DNA of 64,000 nucleotides from Betaproteobacteria bacterium HGW-Betaproteobacteria-3 (lineage in GTDB: Bacteria; Pseudomonadota; Gammaproteobacteria; Burkholderiales; Burkholderiaceae_C). The stretch covers positions 1 to 64,000 of the forward strand of contig PHCI01000008.1 in NCBI GenBank assembly GCA_002842205.1, written 5' to 3'. Positions 7,704 through 15,145 of this stretch are shown one piece after another. The translations under genes and the position numbers were made by a program. Position 1 is the stretch's first letter. Each line of letters starts with the position of its first letter. The notes beneath the pieces were generated by a model. The model ran no database searches and had not been told where the DNA came from. It worked only from the letters and a program-made list of their open reading frames with translations.

Positions 7704-8765
7704 ATGCTGCAAGAACGGATTGAACCCGCCTGGATCGACGCCTTTGAGGCCCTGTTGCGGCGTTGCGCGCTCAACGCGGGCGACACCGTGGCCATTCTCT
7801 GCGAAACCCAGAGTCGGCCGGTGCTGCCCGAACTGGCGCGGCTGGCGGCGGCGCGGCTGGGCGGACGCAGCTTCACGCTCGTGTTGCCCAGTGTTTTTGA
7901 ATCAAAACAGCCGGTTTCCCGCTCCACTGGGGCGTCTCAAGCTCTGCAAAACATAGCGCCCGTGATCATGGCACTGGCCTCCAGCACGCTGGTGCTGGAC
8001 TGCACGGTCGAGGGCCTGATGCACGCGCCCGAGCTCCCCGAAATCCTCAAAGGCGCCAACGGGACCCGGCCGCGGGTGGTCTACATCAGCAACGAACACC
8101 CCGAGGCGCTGGCCCGGCTGCTGCCCGACGACACGCTGGAGCCGCGGGTCAAGGCGCACCTCCAGCGCCTGCGGGCGGCCCGAGCCATGCGGGTCACGTC
8201 CGCCGCGGGCACCGACCTGCACATTGCGCTGCACGGCGCCGCGGTGGGCGGCAACTGGGGTTACACCACGCGCCCCGGTACCCTCACGCACTGGCCCGGC
8301 GGCATTGCGCTGGCGTTTCCCGCGGCCGGCAGCGTCAACGGCAGGCTGGTGCTGAACACCGGCGACGTCAACCTGACCTTCAAACGGTATGTCGAGCAAC
8401 CCGTCACGCTGACCATCGAGAACGACCACGTGACGCGCATTGACGGCACGGGCGTGGACGCCGAGCTCATGCGCAGCCAGTTTGCGGCCTGGGGCACCCA
8501 TGAAGGCGACCGCGCCGCCTACGCCGTGAGCCACGTGGGTTACGGCCTGAACGACGGGGCGCGCTGGGACAGCATGGCCCTGTACGACAAGCGCGACTTC
8601 AATGGCACCGAACTGCGCGCCTTTGCCGGCAATTTCCTCTACAGCACCGGCGCCAACGAGGTGGCCGGGCGCTACACCGCCGGGCACTTCGACCTGCCCC
8701 TGCGCGGCTGCACCGTGGCGCTCGACGACGCGGTGGTCGTGAACGCCGGCAAGGTGGTGGCATGA
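7704..8765 (+). CDS. nicX: 2,5-dihydroxypyridine 5,6-dioxygenase-like protein (NicX family)
   Basis: A 353-residue protein, close to the roughly 350 residues of Pseudomonas NicX, when started at the ATG at 7704; the frame extends to 7674 but the palindrome covers that ATG. NicX is a mononuclear iron dioxygenase with an M29-aminopeptidase-like fold that opens 2,5-dihydroxypyridine to N-formylmaleamate. The C-terminal region matches the family: SHVGYG (His near 277), GNFLYSTG, and HFDLPLRGC (His near 328 and Asp near 330), the expected iron ligands, then LDDAVVV. The gene is followed by a 21-codon overlapping ORF and a deformylase-like hydrolase. The family is well supported; the exact substrate could be another hydroxylated pyridine. 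Confidence 0.75.
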   Translation: MLQERIEPAWIDAFEALLRRCALNAGDTVAILCETQSRPVLPELARLAAARLGGRSFTLVLPSVFESKQPVSRSTGASQALQNIAPVIMALASSTLVLDCTVEGLMHAPELPEILKGANGTRPRVVYISNEHPEALARLLPDDTLEPRVKAHLQRLRAARAMRVTSAAGTDLHIALHGAAVGGNWGYTTRPGTLTHWPGGIALAFPAAGSVNGRLVLNTGDVNLTFKRYVEQPVTLTIENDHVTRIDGTGVDAELMRSQFAAWGTHEGDRAAYAVSHVGYGLNDGARWDSMALYDKRDFNGTELRAFAGNFLYSTGANEVAGRYTAGHFDLPLRGCTVALDDAVVVNAGKVVA

Positions 8766-8827
8766 GTGCCATCGCCGTTGCGCCGGGCCGCGAACGCCAC
8801 CCCGTGACCTGCGCGGCGGCCAGATGA
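8762..8827 (+). CDS. 21-residue ORF overlapping both neighbours
   Basis: The ATG overlaps the stop codon of the NicX-like gene (ATGA at 8762-8765), and the stop TGA overlaps the ATG of the following hydrolase (ATGA at 8824-8827). The encoded peptide starts MSAIAVAPGR and has no recognisable domain. It could couple translation across the gap or be the residue of a deleted N-terminus. I see no independent Shine-Dalgarno sequence. Confidence 0.3.
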   Translation: MSAIAVAPGRERHPVTCAAAR

Positions 8828-9889
8828 CCACGATTCCCACGTTCACGACGCTGGGCCGCGGCCCCACGATATTGATGCTGCACGGCATTGGGGGCGGTCA
8901 TCTGGCGTTTGCGCCGCAGGTGGAGACCTATGCCAGCGCGGGCTACCGCGCCGTGGCCTGGGACATGCCCGGCTACGGCCACAGCGCCCCCATCGAACCC
9001 TACACCTTCAAGGGCCTGGCCGAGGCCTGCATCCGGTTGATCGAGGCGCTGATGGCGGGAGACCTTGAGCGTCACCGTGACGAGCGTGGGGAGCCCGACA
9101 GGCCGCCGCGCCGGGCCGTCCCAAGCCAGGCCAGCCCCCTCGGGGGGCAGCGAAGTACAGGCAGTGACGAGCGTGGGGAGCCTGACAGGCCGCCGCGCCG
9201 GGCCGCCCCAAGCCAGGCGGGGGCAGCGAAGTACAGGCAGTGACGAGCGTGGGGAGCCTGACAGGCCGCCGCGCCGGGCCGTCCCAAGCCAGGCCAGCCC
9301 CCTCGGGGGGCAGCGAAGTACACGCAGTGACGAGCGTGGGGGCATCATCCTCCTGGGCCACAGCATGGGCGGCATGGTGGCGCAGGAGGTCGTGGCGCGC
9401 CGGCCCGATCTGGTGAACCGGCTCATTTTGTGCGGCACCTCGCCCTCGTTCGGCAAGCCCGACGGCGACTGGCAGCGCGACTTCATCGCCAGCCGCACCG
9501 CGCCGCTGGATGCCGGGCAGACCATGGCCGAGCTGGCCGCCATGCTGGTGCCACAGATGATCGGCCCGGGCTCGCTGCCCGAAGGCGTGACGCTGGCCAG
9601 CCACTGCATGGCCCAGGTGCACCCGGCCACCTACCGGCGCGCGTTGCAGGCGCTGGTCACTTTTGACCGCCGCGCCAGCCTGGCCGACATCCACGTGCCC
9701 ACGCTGCTGGTGGCCGGCGAGCACGACCGCAATGCGCCACCCGCCGTGATGCAGAAGATGGCTGAAAAAATTGCCCGCAGCCGCTACGCCGAAATGCATG
9801 GCATCGGCCACCTGCAAAACCTCGAAGCGCCCGAAGAATTCGACGCATTGGTGCTCGACTTCCTGGCCAACCCCGGCACCGTGCATTGA
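8824..9889 (+). pseudogene. Alpha/beta hydrolase (N-formylmaleamate deformylase-like), split by repeat expansion and an 11-bp deletion
   Basis: The first part (8824-9076) encodes a hydrolase N-terminus with MLHGIGGGH (oxyanion hole) and DMPGYGHS. The second part (9342-9889) encodes ILLGHSMGGM (nucleophile Ser), AGEHDRN (acid) and GIGHLQN (His). Between them sit tandem GC-rich repeats of 87, 76 and 87 bp. The 87-bp unit is an open frame of 29 codons, but the middle copy lacks 11 bp, which moves the second half into another frame; the first frame stops at 9243. Restoring 11 bp gives 1077 bp, one uninterrupted 358-codon frame. Without the array the protein would be about 270 residues, similar to NicD, the N-formylmaleamate deformylase that acts after NicX. 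As read, it cannot be made intact. Confidence 0.75.
9077..9341 (+). repeat. Tandem 87-bp GC-rich repeats inside the hydrolase gene
   Basis: Units are 9077-9163 (87 bp), 9164-9239 (76 bp, missing 11 bp after CCAAGCCAGG) and 9240-9326 (87 bp), plus a 15-bp start of a fourth unit. Each begins GTGACGAGCGTGGGG. The copies are nearly identical, which suggests recent expansion. In the gene's frame each full unit reads as 29 codons beginning DERGEPDRPPRRAVPSQ. Related units are at 6767-7131 and 21805-21850. Confidence 0.9.
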
Positions 9890-9936
9890 AGCCGGATCAC
9901 GCGACCCCGCACAACCCTTTACCCCCAAGGCCCGCC

Positions 9937-11220
9937 ATGGACACGAACCTTCCCCTGAGCTTCACCCCCGCCGTGGGCGACCTGCCCTTCACCGCCCGGC
10001 AGCGCTCGCTGCTGAGCCTGGCGCACGAGCTGGGCCGCACCCGGTTTGCGCCGCGCGCCGCGCAGTGGGACGAAACCGCCACGTTCCCGTTTGCCAACTA
10101 CGACGACCTGCGCGACGCCGGGCTGCTGCGCCTGTGCGTGCCCGAAGCGCATGGCGGGCTGGGGGCCGACTACGCCACCTACATGATGGTGGCCGCCGAA
10201 ATCGGGCGCTTTTGCGGTGCCACTGCACTCACCTGGAACATGCACATCAGCAGCACGATGTGGACCGGCGTGCTGGCCGACGGCATTGCCATGACCGACG
10301 CCGAGCGCACCGAACACGCGCGCCGCAGCGCCTTGCACTTTGGCCGCGTGGTGAACCACGGCGCCATCTACGCCCAGCCCTTCAGCGAAGGCAGCGCCGC
10401 CGCCGCGGGACGCGCGCCGTTTGGCACCACGGCGAAGAAGGTGGACGGGGGCTGGCGCATCAACGGGCGCAAGATTTTTGCCAGCCTGGCCGGGGCCGCC
10501 CACTATTACGGCGTGCTGTGCACCGAAGACAAGGGCGACGAGCACCCCGACGCCCGCGACACGCTCTACATCAGCGTGCCCGCCACCGCCCCGGGCTTTT
10601 CCATCAGCGGCGACTGGGACCCGCTGGGCATGCGCGGCACCGTCAGCCGCAACCTGCACTTCCAGGACGTGTTCGTCAGCGACGACGAGCAGCTCATGCC
10701 ACGCGGCATCTACTTCAAGGGCGCCCAAACCTGGCCTGCGATGTTCTTCACCCTGTCGCCCACCTACCTCGGGCTGGCCAACGCCGCCTACGACTTCACC
10801 GTGCGCTACCTGCGCGGCGAAATCAACGAAGCCACGGGCGCGCCGGTGCAGCCGGGCGAGCGCAGCGTCAAGCGCCGCATGTTCCCCACCAAGCAGATCG
10901 CCGTGGCGCAGATGCGCATCCAGCTCGAAAGCATGCGCGCCCTGTTCACCCGCGCCATCGCCGAAGCCCGGCCCAACCCCAGCAAAGACGAAAGAATGCG
11001 CCTGTACGCCGCGCACTTCAGCGTGATGGAAGGCGCCAACGACATCGCCCGGCTGGCCATCCGCACCTGCGGCGGCCAGAGCATGATGAAACACCTGCCG
11101 CTGGAGCGCCTGTACCGCGACAGCCGCTGCGGCTCGCTCATGCTGCCGTGGACGGCCGAGCTGGTGCTCGACCGCATGGGCCGCGAGACGCTGTACGAGG
11201 CGGGTGAGCGGGATGACTGA
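9937..11220 (+). CDS. Flavin-dependent monooxygenase of the acyl-CoA dehydrogenase fold
   Basis: This 427-residue protein starts at the ATG at 9937, with AAGG a few bases upstream; an in-frame TTG at 9886 overlaps the hydrolase and is less likely. It has an N-terminal helical domain, LCVPEAHGGLGADY, a beta domain with GWRINGRKIFASLAGAA and DPLGMRGTVSRN, and a C-terminal helical bundle with EGANDIARLAIRTCGGQ and MLPWTAELVLDRMG. Group D flavin monooxygenases (HpaB/HsaA type) and acyl-CoA dehydrogenases share this fold. The catalytic glutamate of acyl-CoA dehydrogenases is not evident to me, and a flavin reductase is encoded nearby, so I prefer an oxygenase that hydroxylates a pyridine ring. A true acyl-CoA dehydrogenase remains possible. 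Confidence 0.7.
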   Translation: MDTNLPLSFTPAVGDLPFTARQRSLLSLAHELGRTRFAPRAAQWDETATFPFANYDDLRDAGLLRLCVPEAHGGLGADYATYMMVAAEIGRFCGATALTWNMHISSTMWTGVLADGIAMTDAERTEHARRSALHFGRVVNHGAIYAQPFSEGSAAAAGRAPFGTTAKKVDGGWRINGRKIFASLAGAAHYYGVLCTEDKGDEHPDARDTLYISVPATAPGFSISGDWDPLGMRGTVSRNLHFQDVFVSDDEQLMPRGIYFKGAQTWPAMFFTLSPTYLGLANAAYDFTVRYLRGEINEATGAPVQPGERSVKRRMFPTKQIAVAQMRIQLESMRALFTRAIAEARPNPSKDERMRLYAAHFSVMEGANDIARLAIRTCGGQSMMKHLPLERLYRDSRCGSLMLPWTAELVLDRMGRETLYEAGERDD

Positions 11221-11331
11221 CCCGGCACGCGGCGCCAGGGTGCGCTGCCGAACAGACCGGTGCCGACGCGGCCGCGCATGCTGGGGGTTCCCGGCTTGCT
11301 GCGCAGCAAGCAAAACCTGTTCATCGGCCGC

Positions 11332-12261
11332 ATGAAATTCAAAGACTATTACGCCGTGCTGGGCGTGCCGCGCGATGCGGACACGGCCCAGATCACCAAG
11401 GCTTACCGCAAACTGGCGCGGCAGTTCCACCCGGACGTGTCCAAGGCGCCCGACGCCGAGGCCCGGTTCAAGGAAGCGGCCGAGGCGTATGCCACGCTCA
11501 AACGCCCCGAAAAGCGGGCGGCCTATGACGAACTCGGCCAAGCGCCGACCGGTGCGGAGTTTTCGCCACCACCCCAATGGCGCCAGGCGCATGCGCCCGA
11601 CCTGGACGCCTTTGACGGCATGGACCTCGAAGAACTGCTGGCGGCCATGGGCCGCGGCGCCCCGGGCACGCGCCATGCCCCCCGCGCAACGCCCGGGCGC
11701 GACTTTGAGGAAACCATCCACGTTGACCTGCTGCAGGCGCACCAGGGCACGACGCTGTCGTTGCGGGTGGCCGGTCTGGCGGGTGAGCACACGCTGGAGG
11801 TGAAGATTCCGGCGGGCGTCACCGACGGGCAGCGGCTGCGCCTGCGCGGTCGCGGCGAACCCGGGCGCCACGGCGGCGCACCCGGCGACATTTACCTGCA
11901 CATCGTGTTCAAGCCGCATCCGGTCTTTCGGGTCGATGGCCACGACCTGGGCTTCGACCTGGCGCTCACGCCCTCCGAGGCCGTGCTTGGCACCGAGGTC
12001 GAGGTGCCCACGCTCGACGGCCCGGTGATGCTGACCGTGCCCGCCGGCACGCGGGCCAGCCGCCGCCTGCGCCTGCGCGGACGGGGCCTGGCGCGCCGCG
12101 GCGAGGGCCGAGGCGACCTGTACGCCCGGGTCCACATCGACGTGCCCGCCGCCGTGTCGGACCGCGAACGCGCGCTGTATCAGGAACTGGCCACCGTCTC
12201 ACCCTTCAACCCCCGCGCCGCAGCCGCCAAGGAGAAAGCCGATGAATCCGCTTCACGCTGA
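11332..12261 (+). CDS. cbpA: Curved DNA-binding protein / DnaJ-type co-chaperone CbpA
   Basis: A 309-residue protein read from the ATG at 11332 (MKFKDYYAVLGVP); the open frame runs further upstream but without family sequence. The J domain is at residues 1-70, with the HPD motif in RQFHPDVSK. A short Gly/Pro-poor linker follows, then two DnaJ C-terminal beta domains (DFEETIHVDLLQAH and LALTPSEAVLGTEVEVPT). It lacks the zinc-finger domain, as CbpA does. It stimulates DnaK and binds curved DNA. The downstream cbpM overlaps by 20 bp, so the two are translated as a unit. Confidence 0.9.
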   Translation: MKFKDYYAVLGVPRDADTAQITKAYRKLARQFHPDVSKAPDAEARFKEAAEAYATLKRPEKRAAYDELGQAPTGAEFSPPPQWRQAHAPDLDAFDGMDLEELLAAMGRGAPGTRHAPRATPGRDFEETIHVDLLQAHQGTTLSLRVAGLAGEHTLEVKIPAGVTDGQRLRLRGRGEPGRHGGAPGDIYLHIVFKPHPVFRVDGHDLGFDLALTPSEAVLGTEVEVPTLDGPVMLTVPAGTRASRRLRLRGRGLARRGEGRGDLYARVHIDVPAAVSDRERALYQELATVSPFNPRAAAAKEKADESASR

Positions 12262-12565
12262 TTGGGACTGGCTCGACGCCAGCGAAACCGTGAGCCAGGC
12301 CGAACTGTCCCGCGTGTGCGGACTGCAGACCGGCGAGCTGGACGAACTGATCGAGTACGGCGCGCTCCAGCCGCTGGCGCCGGCGCGGGCAGACCGGCAG
12401 TTCAGCGCCGGCTGCATCGTCCCGCTGCGCGCGGCGGGCCGACTGCGGCGTGACTTTGATCTCGACCTGTTTGCCGTGGCCGTCCTGCTGGACTTTCTGT
12501 GGCGCATCGACGCGCTCGAGCACGAGGTCAAGTCGCTCCAGCGGCATGCCGAGCGGGACGGATAG
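12242..12565 (+). CDS. cbpM: Chaperone modulator CbpM
   Basis: This 107-residue MerR-like helical protein (VSQAELSRVCGLQTGELDEL near the N-terminus) overlaps the end of cbpA. CbpM binds the J domain of CbpA and inhibits its co-chaperone and DNA-binding activities. The pattern of an N-terminal recognition motif followed by a helical segment (RRDFDLDLFAVAVLLDFLWRI) fits the family, as does the size. Expression is presumably coupled to cbpA through the 20-bp overlap. Confidence 0.85.
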   Translation: MNPLHADWDWLDASETVSQAELSRVCGLQTGELDELIEYGALQPLAPARADRQFSAGCIVPLRAAGRLRRDFDLDLFAVAVLLDFLWRIDALEHEVKSLQRHAERDG

Positions 12566-12616
12566 CCACCACGCGCCGTCCTACTCTATTAGATTCATAT
12601 TGGATAGACTCGGCGG

Positions 12617-13000
12617 GTGAACTTCAACACGTTGCGACGGAAAACTGCAGGCTTTGCCCTGTTGATTTTCCTGTGTTCCCTGGCGCTGCCCATGGTGGCC
12701 GCGGTGCAGCGGGCGATTGACCCCATCGCCTACGCGGGTATCTGCAGCACAGGGGTTGAAGGCATCGGCAACGCCACCCAAAAGTCCGACCCCGATTCAT
12801 TCCATGTGGGTGTAGCGGGGCACGATCACTGCCTGGCGTGCCCTGGCGCGACGCCCCCTGCACCGCAACAGGCCGCACCCAACCCCACGCCCCAGCTTGC
12901 GCCTGCCAGGCTGGAAATCCCGTCGAGCGCCGACATCCCGTTCACCTCGGATTTACTTGCGCTCCTGCCGCTGGCGCCTCGCGCACCTCCGCGCGTCTGA
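12617..13000 (+). CDS. DUF2946-like small exported protein
   Basis: This 127-residue protein starts at a GTG and opens with an N-terminal signal or anchor (RRKTAGFALLIFLCSLALPMVAA). A HDHCLACPG motif sits mid-protein, and the rest is Pro/Ala-rich. DUF2946-type proteins with a Cys/His motif are commonly encoded just before TonB-dependent receptors, as here; metal binding is inferred from that motif. About 96 bp separate it from the receptor gene on the same strand, so it is probably the first gene of the uptake operon. The assignment rests on motif and context. Confidence 0.6.
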   Translation: MNFNTLRRKTAGFALLIFLCSLALPMVAAVQRAIDPIAYAGICSTGVEGIGNATQKSDPDSFHVGVAGHDHCLACPGATPPAPQQAAPNPTPQLAPARLEIPSSADIPFTSDLLALLPLAPRAPPRV

Positions 13001-13096
13001 CCCTGAGCTTTTGTCCGCTGCGCGCTGTATGGCGCGTGGCGTCATATGCCCTGCGCCACTTGCGGGTCTGGGCGATTTCACGGTTTGGAGTTTTGA

Positions 13097-15145
13097 ATGA
13101 TCAATATCGCATCGGGGCGCCATGTCGCCTGTGTTTTTATGGGCGCTGCAGGCGCCATGGCCAGTGTCGTTTCCTGGGCTCAAGGCGCCGCATCAGCGAT
13201 CGGGGTGAGCGAAGAGCGCGCGCTGACGCCGGTGGTGATCTCTGCGACGCGTTCGAGCCAGCCGCTCGAGGGGCTGCCCGTCAGCGCCAGCGTCTTCACG
13301 CGCGACGAGGTTCAAGCCACGGCAGGGCAAACCATCGACGAGATTCTGCGTGGCGTGGCTGGAGTGCAGCTTCCCGGAGAAAGCGCTACCACGATTTTTC
13401 CGCTCAACCCGTCGATCGCCATGCGGGGCCTGGGTGTCGGCGACACCGCGACCCGAGCGCTGGTGCTTGTGGACGGGCTTCCCATCAACGGCGGATTCTT
13501 TGGCAACGTGTTCTGGAACCGCGCTCCCAAATCCACGATTGAGCGGATCGAAGTGGTGCGCGGAGCCTCGTCAAGCCTGTTCGGCTCCAACGCCATGGGG
13601 GGCGTTGTCAACATCGTCACTCGCGCCCCTGACAAAAGCGGTGGGACCGCCGAGCTCCAGTATGGGCAGCAAAATACCAAGCAGGCCAGTTTGTCCTATG
13701 GTGCGGCGGTCAATGAAGCCTTCGCTTTGGGTTTGAACGTGAACTACGCCGATACCGATGGCTACTTTCCCGTTCCCCCGAGGCTGTTCAAGCCGGTCAA
13801 CGAACGGTTGCGCGGTGAACTTCTGAACCTGCAACTCAGGGGCGATTTCAGGCTCTCTTCGACGGCCCGTGGTTTTGTCAAACTGGGCCACAACGACCAG
13901 GAGCGAAGCGGTGGAACCCGTCTGAGCCGTGCCGACACACGCGTGTCGGACGTGTCGGCGGGCGTGGATCTGGACCTGGGCAACCGGACCACGGTTGCGC
14001 TGAGGTCGTTTTATGCCTACGAGAATTTTGACACCGACGGCGTCAGCACGCCCGACCCAACGAGCTCCTTCGTGTCCAACCGGCATCGCACCAACTCCAA
14101 CGATGCAGGACTTTCCGCGCAATGGTCGCGTCTGTATGGCGGGACACTGACACGGCTGAGCCTGGGCGTGGATGCGCGGCGGACCGACGGAAAGGACGAT
14201 CAGGACGTTTTCAATGCGCCCAACGCTGCAGCGGTGCGAGTGGTGGGCGAAGGCAGGCAGCTGTCTGTGGGGTTGTTTGGTGAAGCCGGGTTTGCTCCGA
14301 CCGACAAGCTGGAGGTATCAACGAGTTTGCGTGCTGACTATTTCCGTGACGAAGACGGCCGCATTGTGAACAACGGCACAGCGCAAAATTTTGCCAGTCA
14401 GGCTTTTACCAAGCTGAGCCCGCGGGTGGCCGCACGCTACCAGTTTGCTGAACCGGTCGCACTGCGCGCAGCCGCATTCAAGGGCTTTCGCGCCCCGACC
14501 CTGGCCGAGCGCTATCGCAGCTTTGAGACGCCCACGTTCCGGGGCCGTTCCAATCCTGACCTGAACGAAGAACGACTCACGGGCGCCGACGCCGGGTTTG
14601 ACCTCAAAGTCGGGCGGGCGACGGGGCAGATCAACTACTTCTACAACGAGCTCAAAGACTTCATCGGGAGCGAGTTTGCCGGGTTCAGTGCAGGCAAGGT
14701 CAACTTCGAGGCGGCCAACATTGCACAGGTGCGCAGTCAGGGCGTCGAGCTGACAGGCGACGTGCCGCTGGCACGTGCGCTGAACCTGAAGCTGAACTAC
14801 ACCTATACCGACGCCAAGGTCACCAAGGGGGAGTTGAAAGGCAATCGTTCTGAAGGCACGCCGCGCAACATGGCGAGTGCGACGGTGGCGTATGGTGCAG
14901 CCGGGTCTACCCGCTGGAACCTGCGTGGCCGCTGGCTGGACAAGAGCTTTCAGGACATCTCGAACGAGAGCCCCCAGGACGCTCATTTTGTGGTGGACGG
15001 ATCGGTGGCGGTGCGCCTGCGCAGCGACGTTGACCTGCTGGCCTCGGTTACCAACCTGTTCAATGAGCGTTACGTGGCGGGCGGATTCAGCCAGACCGTG
15101 GGCGCCCCGCGGCAGGTGCTGGTCGGACTCCGGGCGCAATTCTGA
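13097..15145 (+). CDS. TonB-dependent outer-membrane receptor
   Basis: A 682-residue protein with an N-terminal signal region. The plug domain follows (VVISATRSSQPLEGLPVSASVF, IDEILRGVAGVQLPGES, RIEVVRGASSSLFGSNAMGG), then a 22-strand-type barrel with many aromatic/polar alternations. It ends in Phe (VGLRAQF), as outer-membrane barrels do. The residues NYADTDGYF and SPRVAARYQF lie in barrel strands. It likely imports a ferric or cupric complex or a cobalamin-like ligand; the ligand is not evident. It shares one base with the next gene, a PepSY membrane protein, which suggests metal-chelate uptake with periplasmic reduction. Confidence 0.88.
   Translation: MINIASGRHVACVFMGAAGAMASVVSWAQGAASAIGVSEERALTPVVISATRSSQPLEGLPVSASVFTRDEVQATAGQTIDEILRGVAGVQLPGESATTIFPLNPSIAMRGLGVGDTATRALVLVDGLPINGGFFGNVFWNRAPKSTIERIEVVRGASSSLFGSNAMGGVVNIVTRAPDKSGGTAELQYGQQNTKQASLSYGAAVNEAFALGLNVNYADTDGYFPVPPRLFKPVNERLRGELLNLQLRGDFRLSSTARGFVKLGHNDQERSGGTRLSRADTRVSDVSAGVDLDLGNRTTVALRSFYAYENFDTDGVSTPDPTSSFVSNRHRTNSNDAGLSAQWSRLYGGTLTRLSLGVDARRTDGKDDQDVFNAPNAAAVRVVGEGRQLSVGLFGEAGFAPTDKLEVSTSLRADYFRDEDGRIVNNGTAQNFASQAFTKLSPRVAARYQFAEPVALRAAAFKGFRAPTLAERYRSFETPTFRGRSNPDLNEERLTGADAGFDLKVGRATGQINYFYNELKDFIGSEFAGFSAGKVNFEAANIAQVRSQGVELTGDVPLARALNLKLNYTYTDAKVTKGELKGNRSEGTPRNMASATVAYGAAGSTRWNLRGRWLDKSFQDISNESPQDAHFVVDGSVAVRLRSDVDLLASVTNLFNERYVAGGFSQTVGAPRQVLVGLRAQF

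Noticed and set aside
9077-9341. CRISPR array
   Set aside because: The repeats are directly tandem, without unique spacers, and are coding-phase units in a hydrolase gene; no cas genes are in the window.
8824-9889. Programmed frameshift to join the two hydrolase halves
   Set aside because: There is no slippery site or structure at the right place; the change is fully explained by an 11-bp loss in one repeat unit.
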